A model generated the notes under the pieces. That model worked only from the letters and a program-made list of their open reading frames with translations, had not been told where the DNA came from and searched no databases. The position numbers were made by a program, and so were the translations under genes. From Gammaproteobacteria bacterium (lineage in GTDB: Bacteria; Pseudomonadota; Gammaproteobacteria; GRL18): a stretch of 5,379 nucleotides of DNA. The DNA is taken from positions 1 through 5,379 of the forward strand of contig JANELJ010000159.1 of NCBI GenBank assembly GCA_024511395.1, given 5' to 3'. Below are positions 1 through 5,379 of the stretch, piece after piece (the first letter of the stretch is position 1; each line of letters begins with the position of its first letter).

Positions 1-1
1 T

Positions 2-56
2 TTATAATCGAGTTTGAGGAGCAATTGGCTCCTTATATTTAAATAAGAGCGGATAC
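2..56 (-). other. Out-of-frame remnant of the vapC C-terminus
   Basis: If one base at position 56 is skipped after codon Cys107 of vapC, the next frame reads YPLLFKYKEPIAPQTRL and then stops at 2-4. The run PLLF falls at the distance after the RKTxDVIIA helix where VapC proteins carry their last beta strand, usually followed by a D-x-D-F loop and a tail resembling EPIA. The loop here reads KYKE, so the acidic residue expected there is not present even in this frame. The comparison is from memory of the family and not from an alignment. Confidence 0.5.
17..39 (+). terminator. Short hairpin at the left edge, possible terminator of a rightward gene
   Basis: AGGAGC (17-22) and GCTCCT (28-33) form a six-base stem with a five-base loop. 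On the plus strand it is followed by TATATTT. Read leftwards, the bases after the stem (CAAACTCG) are not T-rich. It would suit a rightward gene ending beyond the left edge better than it suits vapC, within whose out-of-frame remnant it lies. The stem is short and the tail is weak. Confidence 0.25.
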
Positions 57-377
57 ACAGTTTAATTTACACTGTCTAGCAATAATCACGTCTGCTGTTT
101 TTCTGATAGTGATTCCTTTTTTTCGTAGCTTTCTAAAATTATTAGCACTTGTAATTGCCATGTCCTTTCCCAATAAATCATGCACAGTTAAAGATGTTAA
201 AGCGTTTTTGGCTGCTTTATAATCGGTATCACTGCTAAAGCCTTGTAGTACTTCAGCTAGAATGAGATCACCAATTATAATCTCTTCAAGCCCAAGTATT
301 TCATTCAATTTATCTGTTTCTGCACATGCCGTGCCATTGAAAAAATCAATCCAAACACTTGAGTCTACTAAAATCAT
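39..377 (-). CDS. vapC: VapC-family PIN-domain toxin, probably C-terminally truncated by a frameshift
   Basis: This is the toxin of a type II toxin-antitoxin pair. VapC proteins are Mg2+-dependent PIN-domain ribonucleases that cut tRNA or rRNA and are held inactive by VapB. The 112-residue product opens with the typical PIN strand MILVDSSVWIDFF, with catalytic Asp5. Glu42 lies in ILAEVLQGF, and Asp96 follows the conserved RKT in RKTADVIIA. Family members usually run about 130 residues and end with a loop carrying a fourth acidic residue (pattern N/S-D-x-D-F). That part is absent here: the reading frame runs out as CKLNCVSALI and stops. A matching tail is found in another frame immediately downstream, so I read this as a frameshifted gene whose activity is doubtful. 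The start codon overlaps the vapB stop as ATGA, with only a weak ribosome site, so translation is probably coupled to vapB. G+C is about 35% by hand count of 61-360, lower than the core genes. The family call is firm; the inactivity is inferred. Confidence 0.88.
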   Translation of the reverse strand: MILVDSSVWIDFFNGTACAETDKLNEILGLEEIIIGDLILAEVLQGFSSDTDYKAAKNALTSLTVHDLLGKDMAITSANNFRKLRKKGITIRKTADVIIARQCKLNCVSALI

Positions 378-568
378 TTTTTAGTTCTCATTTCATCCAG
401 GTCGCCCTCCCACTTGAGCTTGCCTCTAAGCGCATGAATAGATGCCTGTTTATTCAACTTAATCAAAGCCTTAAGGCCCAATTCAACAACATCCTTTTTG
501 GTACTTAAACCAGTTGCTTTTAATGCATCAGCCATTAAGCCATCATCAATTTCAATATTAGTTCTCAT
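374..568 (-). CDS. vapB: VapB-family antitoxin
   Basis: This is the antitoxin partner of the adjacent vapC. It is expected to neutralise the toxin by wrapping its C-terminus around the PIN active site, and to bind its own promoter as a ribbon-helix-helix dimer. I chose the ATG at 566-568, giving a 64-residue protein beginning MRTNIEIDD. This is how the family starts (the N-terminal DNA-binding strand), and the codon follows a good ribosome site, AAGGTGG, about five bases upstream. The frame is open further upstream to 637, but that extension (MTWYVFHCYHVY...) does not look like the family and runs through the probable operator. The middle carries the helix region GLSTKKDVVELGLKALI, and the C-terminus LRGKLKWEGDLDEMR is the typical toxin-binding tail. 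The protein looks complete, unlike its toxin. The stop codon overlaps the vapC start by four bases. Confidence 0.9.
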   Translation of the reverse strand: MRTNIEIDDGLMADALKATGLSTKKDVVELGLKALIKLNKQASIHALRGKLKWEGDLDEMRTKK

Positions 569-576
569 TACAACCA
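569..576 (-). promoter_or_regulatory. Ribosome binding site deciding the vapB start
   Basis: On the minus strand the bases before the ATG at 568 read AAAGGTGGTTGTA, a near-consensus Shine-Dalgarno match about five bases from the start codon. The entry covers the spacer and the near edge of the motif, which extends to about 581. It supports the 64-residue vapB over the longer frame that would begin at 637. Confidence 0.65.
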
Positions 577-597
577 CCTTTGCGTATAAAAAAGCAA

Positions 598-609
598 ATG
601 TGTACACAT
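598..609. promoter_or_regulatory. Perfect 12-bp palindrome, candidate VapB operator
   Basis: The sequence ATGTGTACACAT is identical on both strands and lies 29 bases upstream of the vapB start. It overlaps the candidate -10 box at 608-613 and the likely transcription start. Type II antitoxins of the ribbon-helix-helix class usually repress their own operon by binding a palindrome in this position. The palindrome is seen directly; its role as operator is inferred. Confidence 0.55.
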
Positions 610-637
610 GGTAGCAATGAAACACATACCAGGTCAA
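608..637 (-). promoter_or_regulatory. Candidate vapBC promoter
   Basis: On the minus strand a -35 box TTGACC (632-637, five of six bases of the consensus) is followed, after an 18-base spacer, by a -10 box TACCAT (608-613, four of six). Transcription would begin near position 601, inside the 12-bp palindrome, leaving a leader of about 33 bases with the ribosome site. The -35 box is also one arm of the inverted repeat at 629-651, so promoter and terminator signals overlap here. The boxes are moderate matches only. Confidence 0.4.
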
Positions 638-660
638 TTAACCTTGACCGGCTTATTTTT
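629..660. terminator. Inverted repeat with T-rich flank between plsC and vapB
   Basis: GGTCAA (632-637) and TTGACC (644-649) form a perfect six-base stem around a six-base loop. Two further C-G pairs (629-630 with 650-651) can form across a bulged A. On the plus strand the stem is followed by CTTATTTTT, a tail typical of an intrinsic terminator. On the minus strand, the direction of plsC, the downstream bases (TGGTATGTGTTTC) are only moderately T-rich. It starts immediately after the plsC stop codon and may end the glyQ-plsC transcript. It could also serve, or have served, a rightward gene beyond the left edge. Confidence 0.45.
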
Positions 661-1388
661 CACTGATTTGACTCATAATTATGTTCATAAAGTTCATGGA
701 CTTTTGTTTCAATCCACTGTTCAGCCAGCTTATTAATTTCCTTGGTTTTAAGTCCCTGGGTTTTAATAATCGGGCCGATAACCATTTTTATAGTTCCCGG
801 TTTTTTTAATAACTGCCCTTTAGGCCAGAATTCCCCGGCATTATGGGCAATCGGCAGCACATCAAAACCGGAGGCACTGGCCAGCATGGCACCACCGATT
901 TTATAACTTTCCTTCTGTCCCGGGCGGGTACGGGTGCCTTCAGGGAAAATAATGACCCAGTGACCTTCCTGCAGGCGTTTAGTACCATCAGTTACAATTT
1001 TTTTCAGAGCTTTTTTACCGCTTTTTCTGTCAATAGCAATGGATTTTATGGAGGCCAGAGTCCAGCCGAAAAACGGTACCCATAATAATTCCCGTTTCAG
1101 GATCCACACTTCAGGAATAAACAGGAGCTGCAGGGCCATGGTTTCCCAAGTGGACTGGTGTTTGCAGAAAATAATACAGGGTTTTTCTGGAATATTTTCC
1201 TGCCCGGTGATTTCATATTTTAAATTACAGATCACCCCCAGCATAAACAGAGTAAACCTTGACCAGAGGGCAATTAGTTTGGAACGGTATTTATAGGGTA
1301 CCGGATAGGCCAGCAGGAAAATCAGGGTGGCAATGGGGATGGAGATCCACATAAAGATCAGAAATATAATGGAACGTATATAAGCCAT
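660..1388 (-). CDS. plsC: 1-acyl-sn-glycerol-3-phosphate acyltransferase (PlsC/LptA-like)
   Basis: This inner-membrane enzyme transfers a fatty acyl group to the sn-2 position of lysophosphatidic acid, making phosphatidic acid, the precursor of membrane phospholipids. The 242-residue protein has an N-terminal hydrophobic segment (about residues 5-30) and a second one near 45-55. The acyltransferase motifs follow in order. The catalytic block is KHQSTWE with His77. The second motif is KRELLWVPFFGW (98-109), the third is FPEGTRTRP (148-156), and the fourth is VLPIAHNAG (177-185). The first motif is H-x4-E rather than the textbook H-x4-D; from memory this variant is usual in the proteobacterial branch that includes the Pseudomonas gene beside gyrB, so I do not read it as inactivation. 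The start has AAAGG about eight bases upstream. The gene lies 22 bases downstream of gmhB and is probably cotranscribed with it. Acyl-chain preference cannot be told from sequence. Confidence 0.92.
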   Translation of the reverse strand: MAYIRSIIFLIFMWISIPIATLIFLLAYPVPYKYRSKLIALWSRFTLFMLGVICNLKYEITGQENIPEKPCIIFCKHQSTWETMALQLLFIPEVWILKRELLWVPFFGWTLASIKSIAIDRKSGKKALKKIVTDGTKRLQEGHWVIIFPEGTRTRPGQKESYKIGGAMLASASGFDVLPIAHNAGEFWPKGQLLKKPGTIKMVIGPIIKTQGLKTKEINKLAEQWIETKVHELYEHNYESNQ

Positions 1389-1410
1389 AGCAGAACCTTT
1401 ATCGAGATGC

Positions 1411-1980
1411 TCAGGATTTATTATTCAGAAAATGCTCAGTAAAGTCAGCCAGATCATTATAAACCGGAACAGACTGGTATTGAGTTAAATGTTCATCGGC
1501 TATTTTTTTCAGACTGCGCATGCCCTTTCCGGTTTTGACTAGGGCGGTTTTTGTACCGGCTGTCATACCGGCATCCAGATCCCTTAGAGAATCGCCAACT
1601 ACATAAACTTCTGACAGGTCATCCGTTGAAATCCGGTAGTCCTGTACAATCTTCTGGATCATACCGGGCAGGGGTTTTCGACAGTTGCAGCCATCATCCG
1701 GCCCGTGTGGACAGAAATAAAAGGCTTCAATTTTTCCGCCTAGAGGTTCTAATAAGCGCTGTAGTTTATTATGCATGGCATGCAGGGTATCTAGGCTGAA
1801 CAGCCTGCGATAGATACCGGACTGATTGGTCGCCACAATGACTTTATAACCGGCTTTATACAGTCGGGCAATGGCCTGCAGGCTGCCGGGCAGGGGGATA
1901 AATTCATCTTTGGACTTAATAAACTGATCCGAATCCTGATTGATCACCCCGTCCCGATCCAGAATAATAAGCTGAGTCAT
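1411..1980 (-). CDS. gmhB: D-glycero-beta-D-manno-heptose-1,7-bisphosphate 7-phosphatase
   Basis: This cytoplasmic HAD-superfamily phosphatase removes the C7 phosphate from heptose bisphosphate in the ADP-heptose pathway, which feeds the inner core of lipopolysaccharide. The 189-residue length fits the family. The nucleophile motif is LDRDGVIN with Asp8 and Asp10. The second motif is ATNQSG (Thr51). Arg101 and Lys102 follow the zinc site, and the metal-binding acid motif is GDSLRDLDAG with Asp130 and Asp134. A structural zinc site typical of GmhB is visible as Cys90, His92, Cys98 and Cys100. The gene begins 19 bases after the glyS stop with no clear ribosome site, so it may depend on ribosomes finishing glyS. 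Related HAD enzymes include the histidinol-phosphatase domain of HisB, but the zinc motif and the neighbourhood favour GmhB. Confidence 0.93.
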   Translation of the reverse strand: MTQLIILDRDGVINQDSDQFIKSKDEFIPLPGSLQAIARLYKAGYKVIVATNQSGIYRRLFSLDTLHAMHNKLQRLLEPLGGKIEAFYFCPHGPDDGCNCRKPLPGMIQKIVQDYRISTDDLSEVYVVGDSLRDLDAGMTAGTKTALVKTGKGMRSLKKIADEHLTQYQSVPVYNDLADFTEHFLNNKS

Positions 1981-1999
1981 AAGCGGATTAGAGTCAGAT

Positions 2000-4075
2000 T
2001 TAAACCTGTAACAGGGACAGATCAGCGATCTGCATAAACTGGCTGTGCAGCTGATTTAACAGGGCAATACGATTATTTTTCAGGGCTTCATCATCCACCA
2101 TAACCATAACATCATCAAAGAAGGTGTCTACTACCTCCCGTAAAGTGGACAGTTCGGTTAAGGCTTCGGTATAGGCCGCCTGTGCTAGCAGCGGGCTGAT
2201 TTTATCAATGACCTCTGTTAACTGCTGTGCAAGATTTTTTTCTGCTTTTTCCTTTAGCAGCTCATTGTTGATCTGAGCAGGCAGGTCAGTTTTAATTTTC
2301 TTTAAAATATTGGTAATACGCTTATTTGCAGCCGCCAGGGACTCGGCAGCATCCAGCTTTTTAAACTGGTTGACGGTTTCAATACGCTGGGCAAAGTCAT
2401 AGGGCTGTGCCGGTCTGATAGTGACTACTGCATCAAAGACATCTGTGCTTATGCCCTGATCGGCAAAATATCCCTTAAGGCGATCCAGCATAAACTGATA
2501 AACCGGTTCAACGGCATCTTCTGCTTTAATTTCTGCAGGAAATAATCCGGCCGATTCTGCCAGAAGCTGTGGAATATCCAGAACCAGTTTATTTTCAATA
2601 ACAGTACGCAGTAAGCCCAGGGCGGCACGTCTCAGGGCAAAAGGGTCTTTATCCCCGCTGGGGATCTGACCCAGGGCAAAGATACCCATTAAGGTATCAA
2701 TGCGCTCAGCAATGGATAGCACCTGACCAGTAGCTGAGGCCGGAGTCTGATCACCGGCAAAACGGGGCATATACTGCTCATCTAGGGTAATGGCTACCGC
2801 CCTGTCTTCACCATCATTAAGTGCATAGTAGCGTCCCATAATGCCCTGTAGATCCGAGAACTCATTGACCATTTCAGTCATCAGGTCGCATTTGGCCAGT
2901 TGGGCTGCCCGTCTGGCATGGCTGCTGCTGGTATTTAAAAGTTTGGCAATACTGCCGGCCAGTTCTCTGACCCGTTGGGTTTTATCATAAACGGTTCCCA
3001 GCTTATTCTGAAAGACGACCGTTTTTAAACGTTCCAGCTGAATTTCCAGAGGCTGTTTTTTATCCTGATTCCAGAAAAAACTGGCATCAGACAGACGCGG
3101 CCGGATAACCCGCTCATTACCTTCCTTAATTTGTTTAGGATCACTGCTTTCAATATTGCTGATGGTAATAAAATTAGGCATCAGCTTATTGTCTTTATCC
3201 ACCAGGTGAAAGTATTTCTGATGTTTTTTCATAGCAGAAATCAAAGCTTCCGGCGGTACCTCCAGAAAATGCGGTTCAAAGTCTCCAATAATAGCCTTTG
3301 GCCATTCAATCATACTGGTAACTTCATCCAGCAGTTCAGGATCAACTACGGCAGTACCCTCAGCCAGTACGGCAATATCCATAATCTGCTGATGGATGAT
3401 TTGCCGGCGTTTATCAAAATCTGCAATCACCCTGCCCTGCTGTTCCAGAACGGTTTCATAATCAGCAGCGCTGTCCAGGGTAATGACCTGAGGATGATGG
3501 AAACGATGGCCGCGGGTTTTATTGGCAGATGTCACACTTAATATATCAGCCTGAATCACCTGTTCACCAAATAAAATAACGGCCCAGTGAACAGGCCGGA
3601 CAAACATGGCATCTAGATCAGCCCAGTGCATGCGTTTGGGGATGGGTAACTTATCCAGTGCGGTCTGAAAAATGGCCGGGATTAGTTCTTCTGCTGCCTT
3701 GCCTTTTTCTTCAATGGTATAGGCCAGCCAGGCACCCTTGTCGGTTTCCAGCCTGGATAATTCTTCAACGGTCACACCACAGGAGCCGGCAAAGCCTATG
3801 GCTGCTTTAGTTGGACAGCCTTCATCATCAAAAGCGGCCTGCAGCGCAGGACCACGACGTTCAATGGCTTTATCCGGCTGGGTAGTAGCCAGTTTTTTTA
3901 CCAGTACCGCGAGACGTCTTGGTGTGGCATAGGTTTTAATTTTGTCATATGTGAGTCCGGCTTTATCCAGTCCTTCGGCAACCCCGTTGCAAAAGGACTG
4001 CGCCAGTCCCTTTAGAGCTTTAGGAGGCAGCTCTTCCGTACCAAGTTCAAGTAATAAGTCTTTACTGTCTGACAT
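2000..4075 (-). CDS. glyS: Glycine--tRNA ligase, beta subunit
   Basis: This is the large subunit of the alpha2beta2 bacterial glycyl-tRNA synthetase, which attaches glycine to tRNA-Gly in the cytoplasm. The beta chain recognises and binds the tRNA, while GlyQ carries the aminoacylation site. The 691-residue length is close to the 689 of Escherichia coli. The N-terminus LLLELGTEELPPKAL is the family signature. An HD-like region is seen around 386-418 (HARRAAQLAKCDLMTEMVNEF...), then MPRFAGD (436-442) and GDKDPFALRRAALGLLR (474-490). The C-terminal DALR-type anticodon-binding domain begins near AANKRITNIL (583-592) and contains FFDDVMVMVDDEALKNNR (652-669). No disruption is visible. The ATG is preceded by a weak ribosome site (CGGAT), and a short reading frame ends three bases upstream, so translation may be coupled to that frame. 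It forms an operon with glyQ upstream and gmhB downstream. Confidence 0.97.
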   Translation of the reverse strand: MSDSKDLLLELGTEELPPKALKGLAQSFCNGVAEGLDKAGLTYDKIKTYATPRRLAVLVKKLATTQPDKAIERRGPALQAAFDDEGCPTKAAIGFAGSCGVTVEELSRLETDKGAWLAYTIEEKGKAAEELIPAIFQTALDKLPIPKRMHWADLDAMFVRPVHWAVILFGEQVIQADILSVTSANKTRGHRFHHPQVITLDSAADYETVLEQQGRVIADFDKRRQIIHQQIMDIAVLAEGTAVVDPELLDEVTSMIEWPKAIIGDFEPHFLEVPPEALISAMKKHQKYFHLVDKDNKLMPNFITISNIESSDPKQIKEGNERVIRPRLSDASFFWNQDKKQPLEIQLERLKTVVFQNKLGTVYDKTQRVRELAGSIAKLLNTSSSHARRAAQLAKCDLMTEMVNEFSDLQGIMGRYYALNDGEDRAVAITLDEQYMPRFAGDQTPASATGQVLSIAERIDTLMGIFALGQIPSGDKDPFALRRAALGLLRTVIENKLVLDIPQLLAESAGLFPAEIKAEDAVEPVYQFMLDRLKGYFADQGISTDVFDAVVTIRPAQPYDFAQRIETVNQFKKLDAAESLAAANKRITNILKKIKTDLPAQINNELLKEKAEKNLAQQLTEVIDKISPLLAQAAYTEALTELSTLREVVDTFFDDVMVMVDDEALKNNRIALLNQLHSQFMQIADLSLLQV

Positions 4076-4078
4076 GTT

Positions 4079-4114
4079 TTAAATCCGATTTATATTCTGT
4101 ATGTTCTTATACAT
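4079..4114 (-). other. Possible 11-codon leader reading frame before glyS
   Basis: An ATG at 4112-4114 opens a frame reading MYKNIQNINRI that stops with TAA at 4079-4081, three bases before the glyS ATG. It is preceded by a purine-rich ribosome site, GGAAGAGGGAAT, which is much better than that of glyS itself. That site lies in one arm of the inverted repeats at 4118-4156. The frame contains no glycine codon, so it is not a classical glycine-sensing leader. It is too short to judge as a protein; its value, if any, would be in coupling translation to glyS. Confidence 0.25.
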
Positions 4115-4117
4115 ATT

Positions 4118-4156
4118 CCCTCTTCCTTTGGGAGAGGGTTTTCTCCTAAAGGAAGA
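4118..4156. repeat. Two overlapping inverted repeats in the glyQ-glyS spacer
   Basis: The long repeat pairs 4121-4135 with 4142-4156 around a six-base loop: 15 positions, with one mismatch or wobble (4130 with 4147). A second, shorter repeat pairs CCCTCTTCC (4118-4126) with GGGAGAGGG (4130-4138), with one non-Watson-Crick position. The two share bases, so an RNA could form only one at a time. Neither is followed by a T-run on the minus strand, so this is not an ordinary terminator. The CTCTxCC/GGGAGAG type of palindrome resembles the short repeats scattered in intergenic DNA of many Proteobacteria. It may be one of those, or an RNA-processing or translation-control element between the two subunit genes. 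Confidence 0.6.
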
Positions 4157-4168
4157 AAAAGTAATCTG

Positions 4169-5104
4169 TTAAGTATCCTGCACCATTGGAAAACCCAGTG
4201 CCTCACGCCGATCATAGTAGGCCTGGGCAACGGCTCTGGCCAGCCCGCGGACTCGGCCGATAAAACGGGCACGTTCAGTGACTGAAATAGCATGGCGGGC
4301 ATCGAGCAGGTTAAAGGCATGGGAGGCCTTAATCATCATTTCATAAGCTGGTAACGGCAGGCTGACTTCTATCAGATGCTTACTTTCTGTTTCCAGGTGA
4401 TCAAACTGCTGAAACAGATTATCTACCGGTGCCTGTTCAAAATTATAGGCGGACATTTCCACTTCATTCTGGTGAAATACATCACCATAAGTGACTTTAC
4501 CCAGCGGGCCGTCTGTCCAGACCAGATCATAAATACTTTCTACACCCTGCAGGTACATGGCAATACGTTCCAAGCCATAGGTGATTTCACCCGTTACCGG
4601 TTTGCAGTCCAGACCGCCGACTTGCTGGAAATAGGTAAACTGGGTGACTTCCATACCATTAAACCAGACTTCCCAGCCCAGACCCCAAGCACCTAGGGTA
4701 GGTGATTCCCAGTTGTCTTCTACAAAACGGATATCGTGTACCAGTGGATCAATGCCGAGCATTTTCAGAGAACCCAGATACAGCTCCTGAATATCTAGGG
4801 GGGAAGGTTTAATAACGACTTGGAACTGATAATAATGCTGCAGACGATTGGGATTTTCACCATACCGGCCATCGGTAGGGCGACGGCAGGGCTGAACATA
4901 GGCCGCGCTCCAGGGCTCCGGGCCAATGGCGCGTAAAAAAGTGGCCGGGTGAAAAGTACCGGCGCCCATTTCCATATCATAGGGTTGTTGCAGCACACAG
5001 CCTTTTTCGGCCCAATAGGTTTGCAGGGCGAGGATCAGTCCTTGAAATGTGGACACATCAAGGGTACTGGAGGCATTACGGGTATTTGAGCTACTCTCTG
5101 ACAT
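4169..5104 (-). CDS. glyQ: Glycine--tRNA ligase, alpha subunit
   Basis: This is the catalytic subunit of the tetrameric glycyl-tRNA synthetase, a class II enzyme that activates glycine with ATP and, together with GlyS, charges tRNA-Gly. The 311-residue product is very close to the Escherichia coli protein (about 303) along its whole length. Recognisable blocks are [18 protein letters not shown] (19-36), the ATP-site region [20 protein letters not shown] (69-88), [20 protein letters not shown] (126-145), the class II motif 3 region [16 protein letters not shown] (172-187) and the C-terminal [19 protein letters not shown] (266-284). Compared with E. coli it carries several extra Ser/Asn-rich residues at the N-terminus when started at 5104. 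No good ribosome site precedes that ATG, and a GTG at 5054-5056 (Val17, just before the conserved STFQGLI) is an alternative, also without a clear site. I keep the ATG. It is the first gene of the probable glyQ-glyS-gmhB-plsC operon. Confidence 0.97.
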   Translation of the reverse strand: MSESSSNTRNASSTLDVSTFQGLILALQTYWAEKGCVLQQPYDMEMGAGTFHPATFLRAIGPEPWSAAYVQPCRRPTDGRYGENPNRLQHYYQFQVVIKPSPLDIQELYLGSLKMLGIDPLVHDIRFVEDNWESPTLGAWGLGWEVWFNGMEVTQFTYFQQVGGLDCKPVTGEITYGLERIAMYLQGVESIYDLVWTDGPLGKVTYGDVFHQNEVEMSAYNFEQAPVDNLFQQFDHLETESKHLIEVSLPLPAYEMMIKASHAFNLLDARHAISVTERARFIGRVRGLARAVAQAYYDRREALGFPMVQDT

Positions 5105-5150
5105 TATATTATCTGATTTATTTAGGTTTAAGGGTATCTAAAAGGCCGTA

Positions 5151-5156
5151 ATTATA
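5151..5156 (-). promoter_or_regulatory. Candidate proximal glyQ -10 box
   Basis: A perfect TATAAT on the minus strand lies 46 bases upstream of the glyQ ATG. It would give a leader of about 40 bases. No acceptable -35 hexamer is found 15-19 bases further upstream, so the call rests on the -10 box and its location alone. Confidence 0.35.
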
Positions 5157-5247
5157 CCTTAAAGCACCTGCCAGATCGTTATTTTGCCTGAAATTGGTAC
5201 TATTTTTATGGATTTAGATCCTGCTCACTACCTAGATAGGCCGTCTT

Positions 5248-5275
5248 ATTATAATAGGAATTGTCCGCCTGTTAC
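5248..5275 (-). promoter_or_regulatory. Candidate distal glyQ promoter
   Basis: On the minus strand GTAACA (5270-5275, four of six consensus bases) precedes a perfect TATAAT (5248-5253) by 16 bases. Transcription from here would give a leader of roughly 135 bases before glyQ. A second TATAAT overlaps on the plus strand (5250-5255) but has no matching -35 box. Confidence 0.35.
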
Positions 5276-5379
5276 TGTGGAATACACCTATATCGTTTTT
5301 TACAGACTTTATGTTAACTTAACCTGAATTCTGGATAAGAACTAAAAAATATTGAACTAAATGCCTGTTTCTCGATCAG

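Noticed and set aside
54..70. Programmed ribosomal frameshift in vapC at AAATTAAAC.
   Set aside because: The bases resemble a slippery site only loosely (A TTA AAC lacks three identical leading bases). A -1 shift leads to a frame without VapC similarity, and the frame that does match needs a +1 shift. A mutation is simpler.
569..637. Longer vapB starting at 637 (MTWYVFHCYHVY...).
   Set aside because: The extra 23 residues do not fit the antitoxin family and cover the palindrome and the -10 box. The internal ATG has a strong ribosome site.
734..905. Loss of the canonical H-x4-D acid in PlsC as a sign of an inactive enzyme (general inspection of the gene).
   Set aside because: His77 is followed by Glu82 within an otherwise perfect motif set, and I recall the KHQSxWE form from proteobacterial relatives, so it is a family variant.
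3131..3541. A 136-codon plus-strand frame opposite glyS.
   Set aside because: It lies wholly within glyS, has no recognisable domain or ribosome site, and is best read as a shadow frame. The same holds for the other frames opposite or within plsC, gmhB, glyS and glyQ.
4118..4156. Intrinsic terminator between glyQ and glyS.
   Set aside because: No T-run follows the stem in the direction of transcription, and ending transcription here would separate two subunits of one enzyme.
5157..5180. Sigma-54 promoter upstream of glyQ (TGGCAGG on the minus strand).
   Set aside because: The -24-like element is not followed by GC at the required distance; the bases there are AA.
5208..5327. A 39-codon plus-strand frame beginning MDLDPAHYLDRP upstream of glyQ.
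   Set aside because: It has no ribosome site, resembles no family I know, and overlaps the candidate glyQ promoter. Such a frame is expected by chance in A+T-rich spacer.

Overview
The window looks like a piece of a gammaproteobacterial chromosome carrying a conserved core block plus a small accessory toxin-antitoxin locus. All confident genes lie on the minus strand, so transcription runs from right to left: glyQ, glyS, gmhB, plsC, then vapB and vapC. The organism is Gram-negative, because gmhB belongs to LPS heptose synthesis, and it uses the heterotetrameric bacterial glycyl-tRNA synthetase. The order glyQ-glyS-gmhB-plsC matches, from memory, the block beside gyrB and the replication origin in Pseudomonas, where gyrB points towards plsC. 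This window may therefore be close to oriC, but gyrB itself is not visible. Composition is moderate: stretches I counted by hand gave about 42% G+C in plsC and 48-70% in glyQ. I cannot name a genus.

Right part (4169-5379): glyQ, with 275 bases of upstream DNA holding two TATAAT boxes facing glyQ and no convincing gene. Middle (1981-4168): glyS, separated from glyQ by 93 bases with an unusual pair of overlapping inverted repeats and an 11-codon reading frame ending three bases before glyS. Left-centre (660-1980): gmhB and plsC, closely spaced and probably in the same transcript as glySQ. They supply glycyl-tRNA, a heptose intermediate of the LPS core, and phosphatidic acid for membrane lipids.

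Left end (1-659): a VapBC-type toxin-antitoxin pair with a promoter-like region, a perfect 12-bp palindrome that is a good operator candidate, a 4-base vapB/vapC overlap, and clearly lower G+C (about 35% in vapC). The antitoxin looks complete. The toxin ends early at 112 residues, and its missing C-terminus can be recognised in another frame immediately downstream. It is therefore probably a frameshifted, decaying PIN toxin that lacks its last catalytic acidic residue.

I see no wholly new system. The most interesting points are the broken toxin beside an intact antitoxin, the palindromic vapB operator candidate, and the structured glyQ-glyS spacer.
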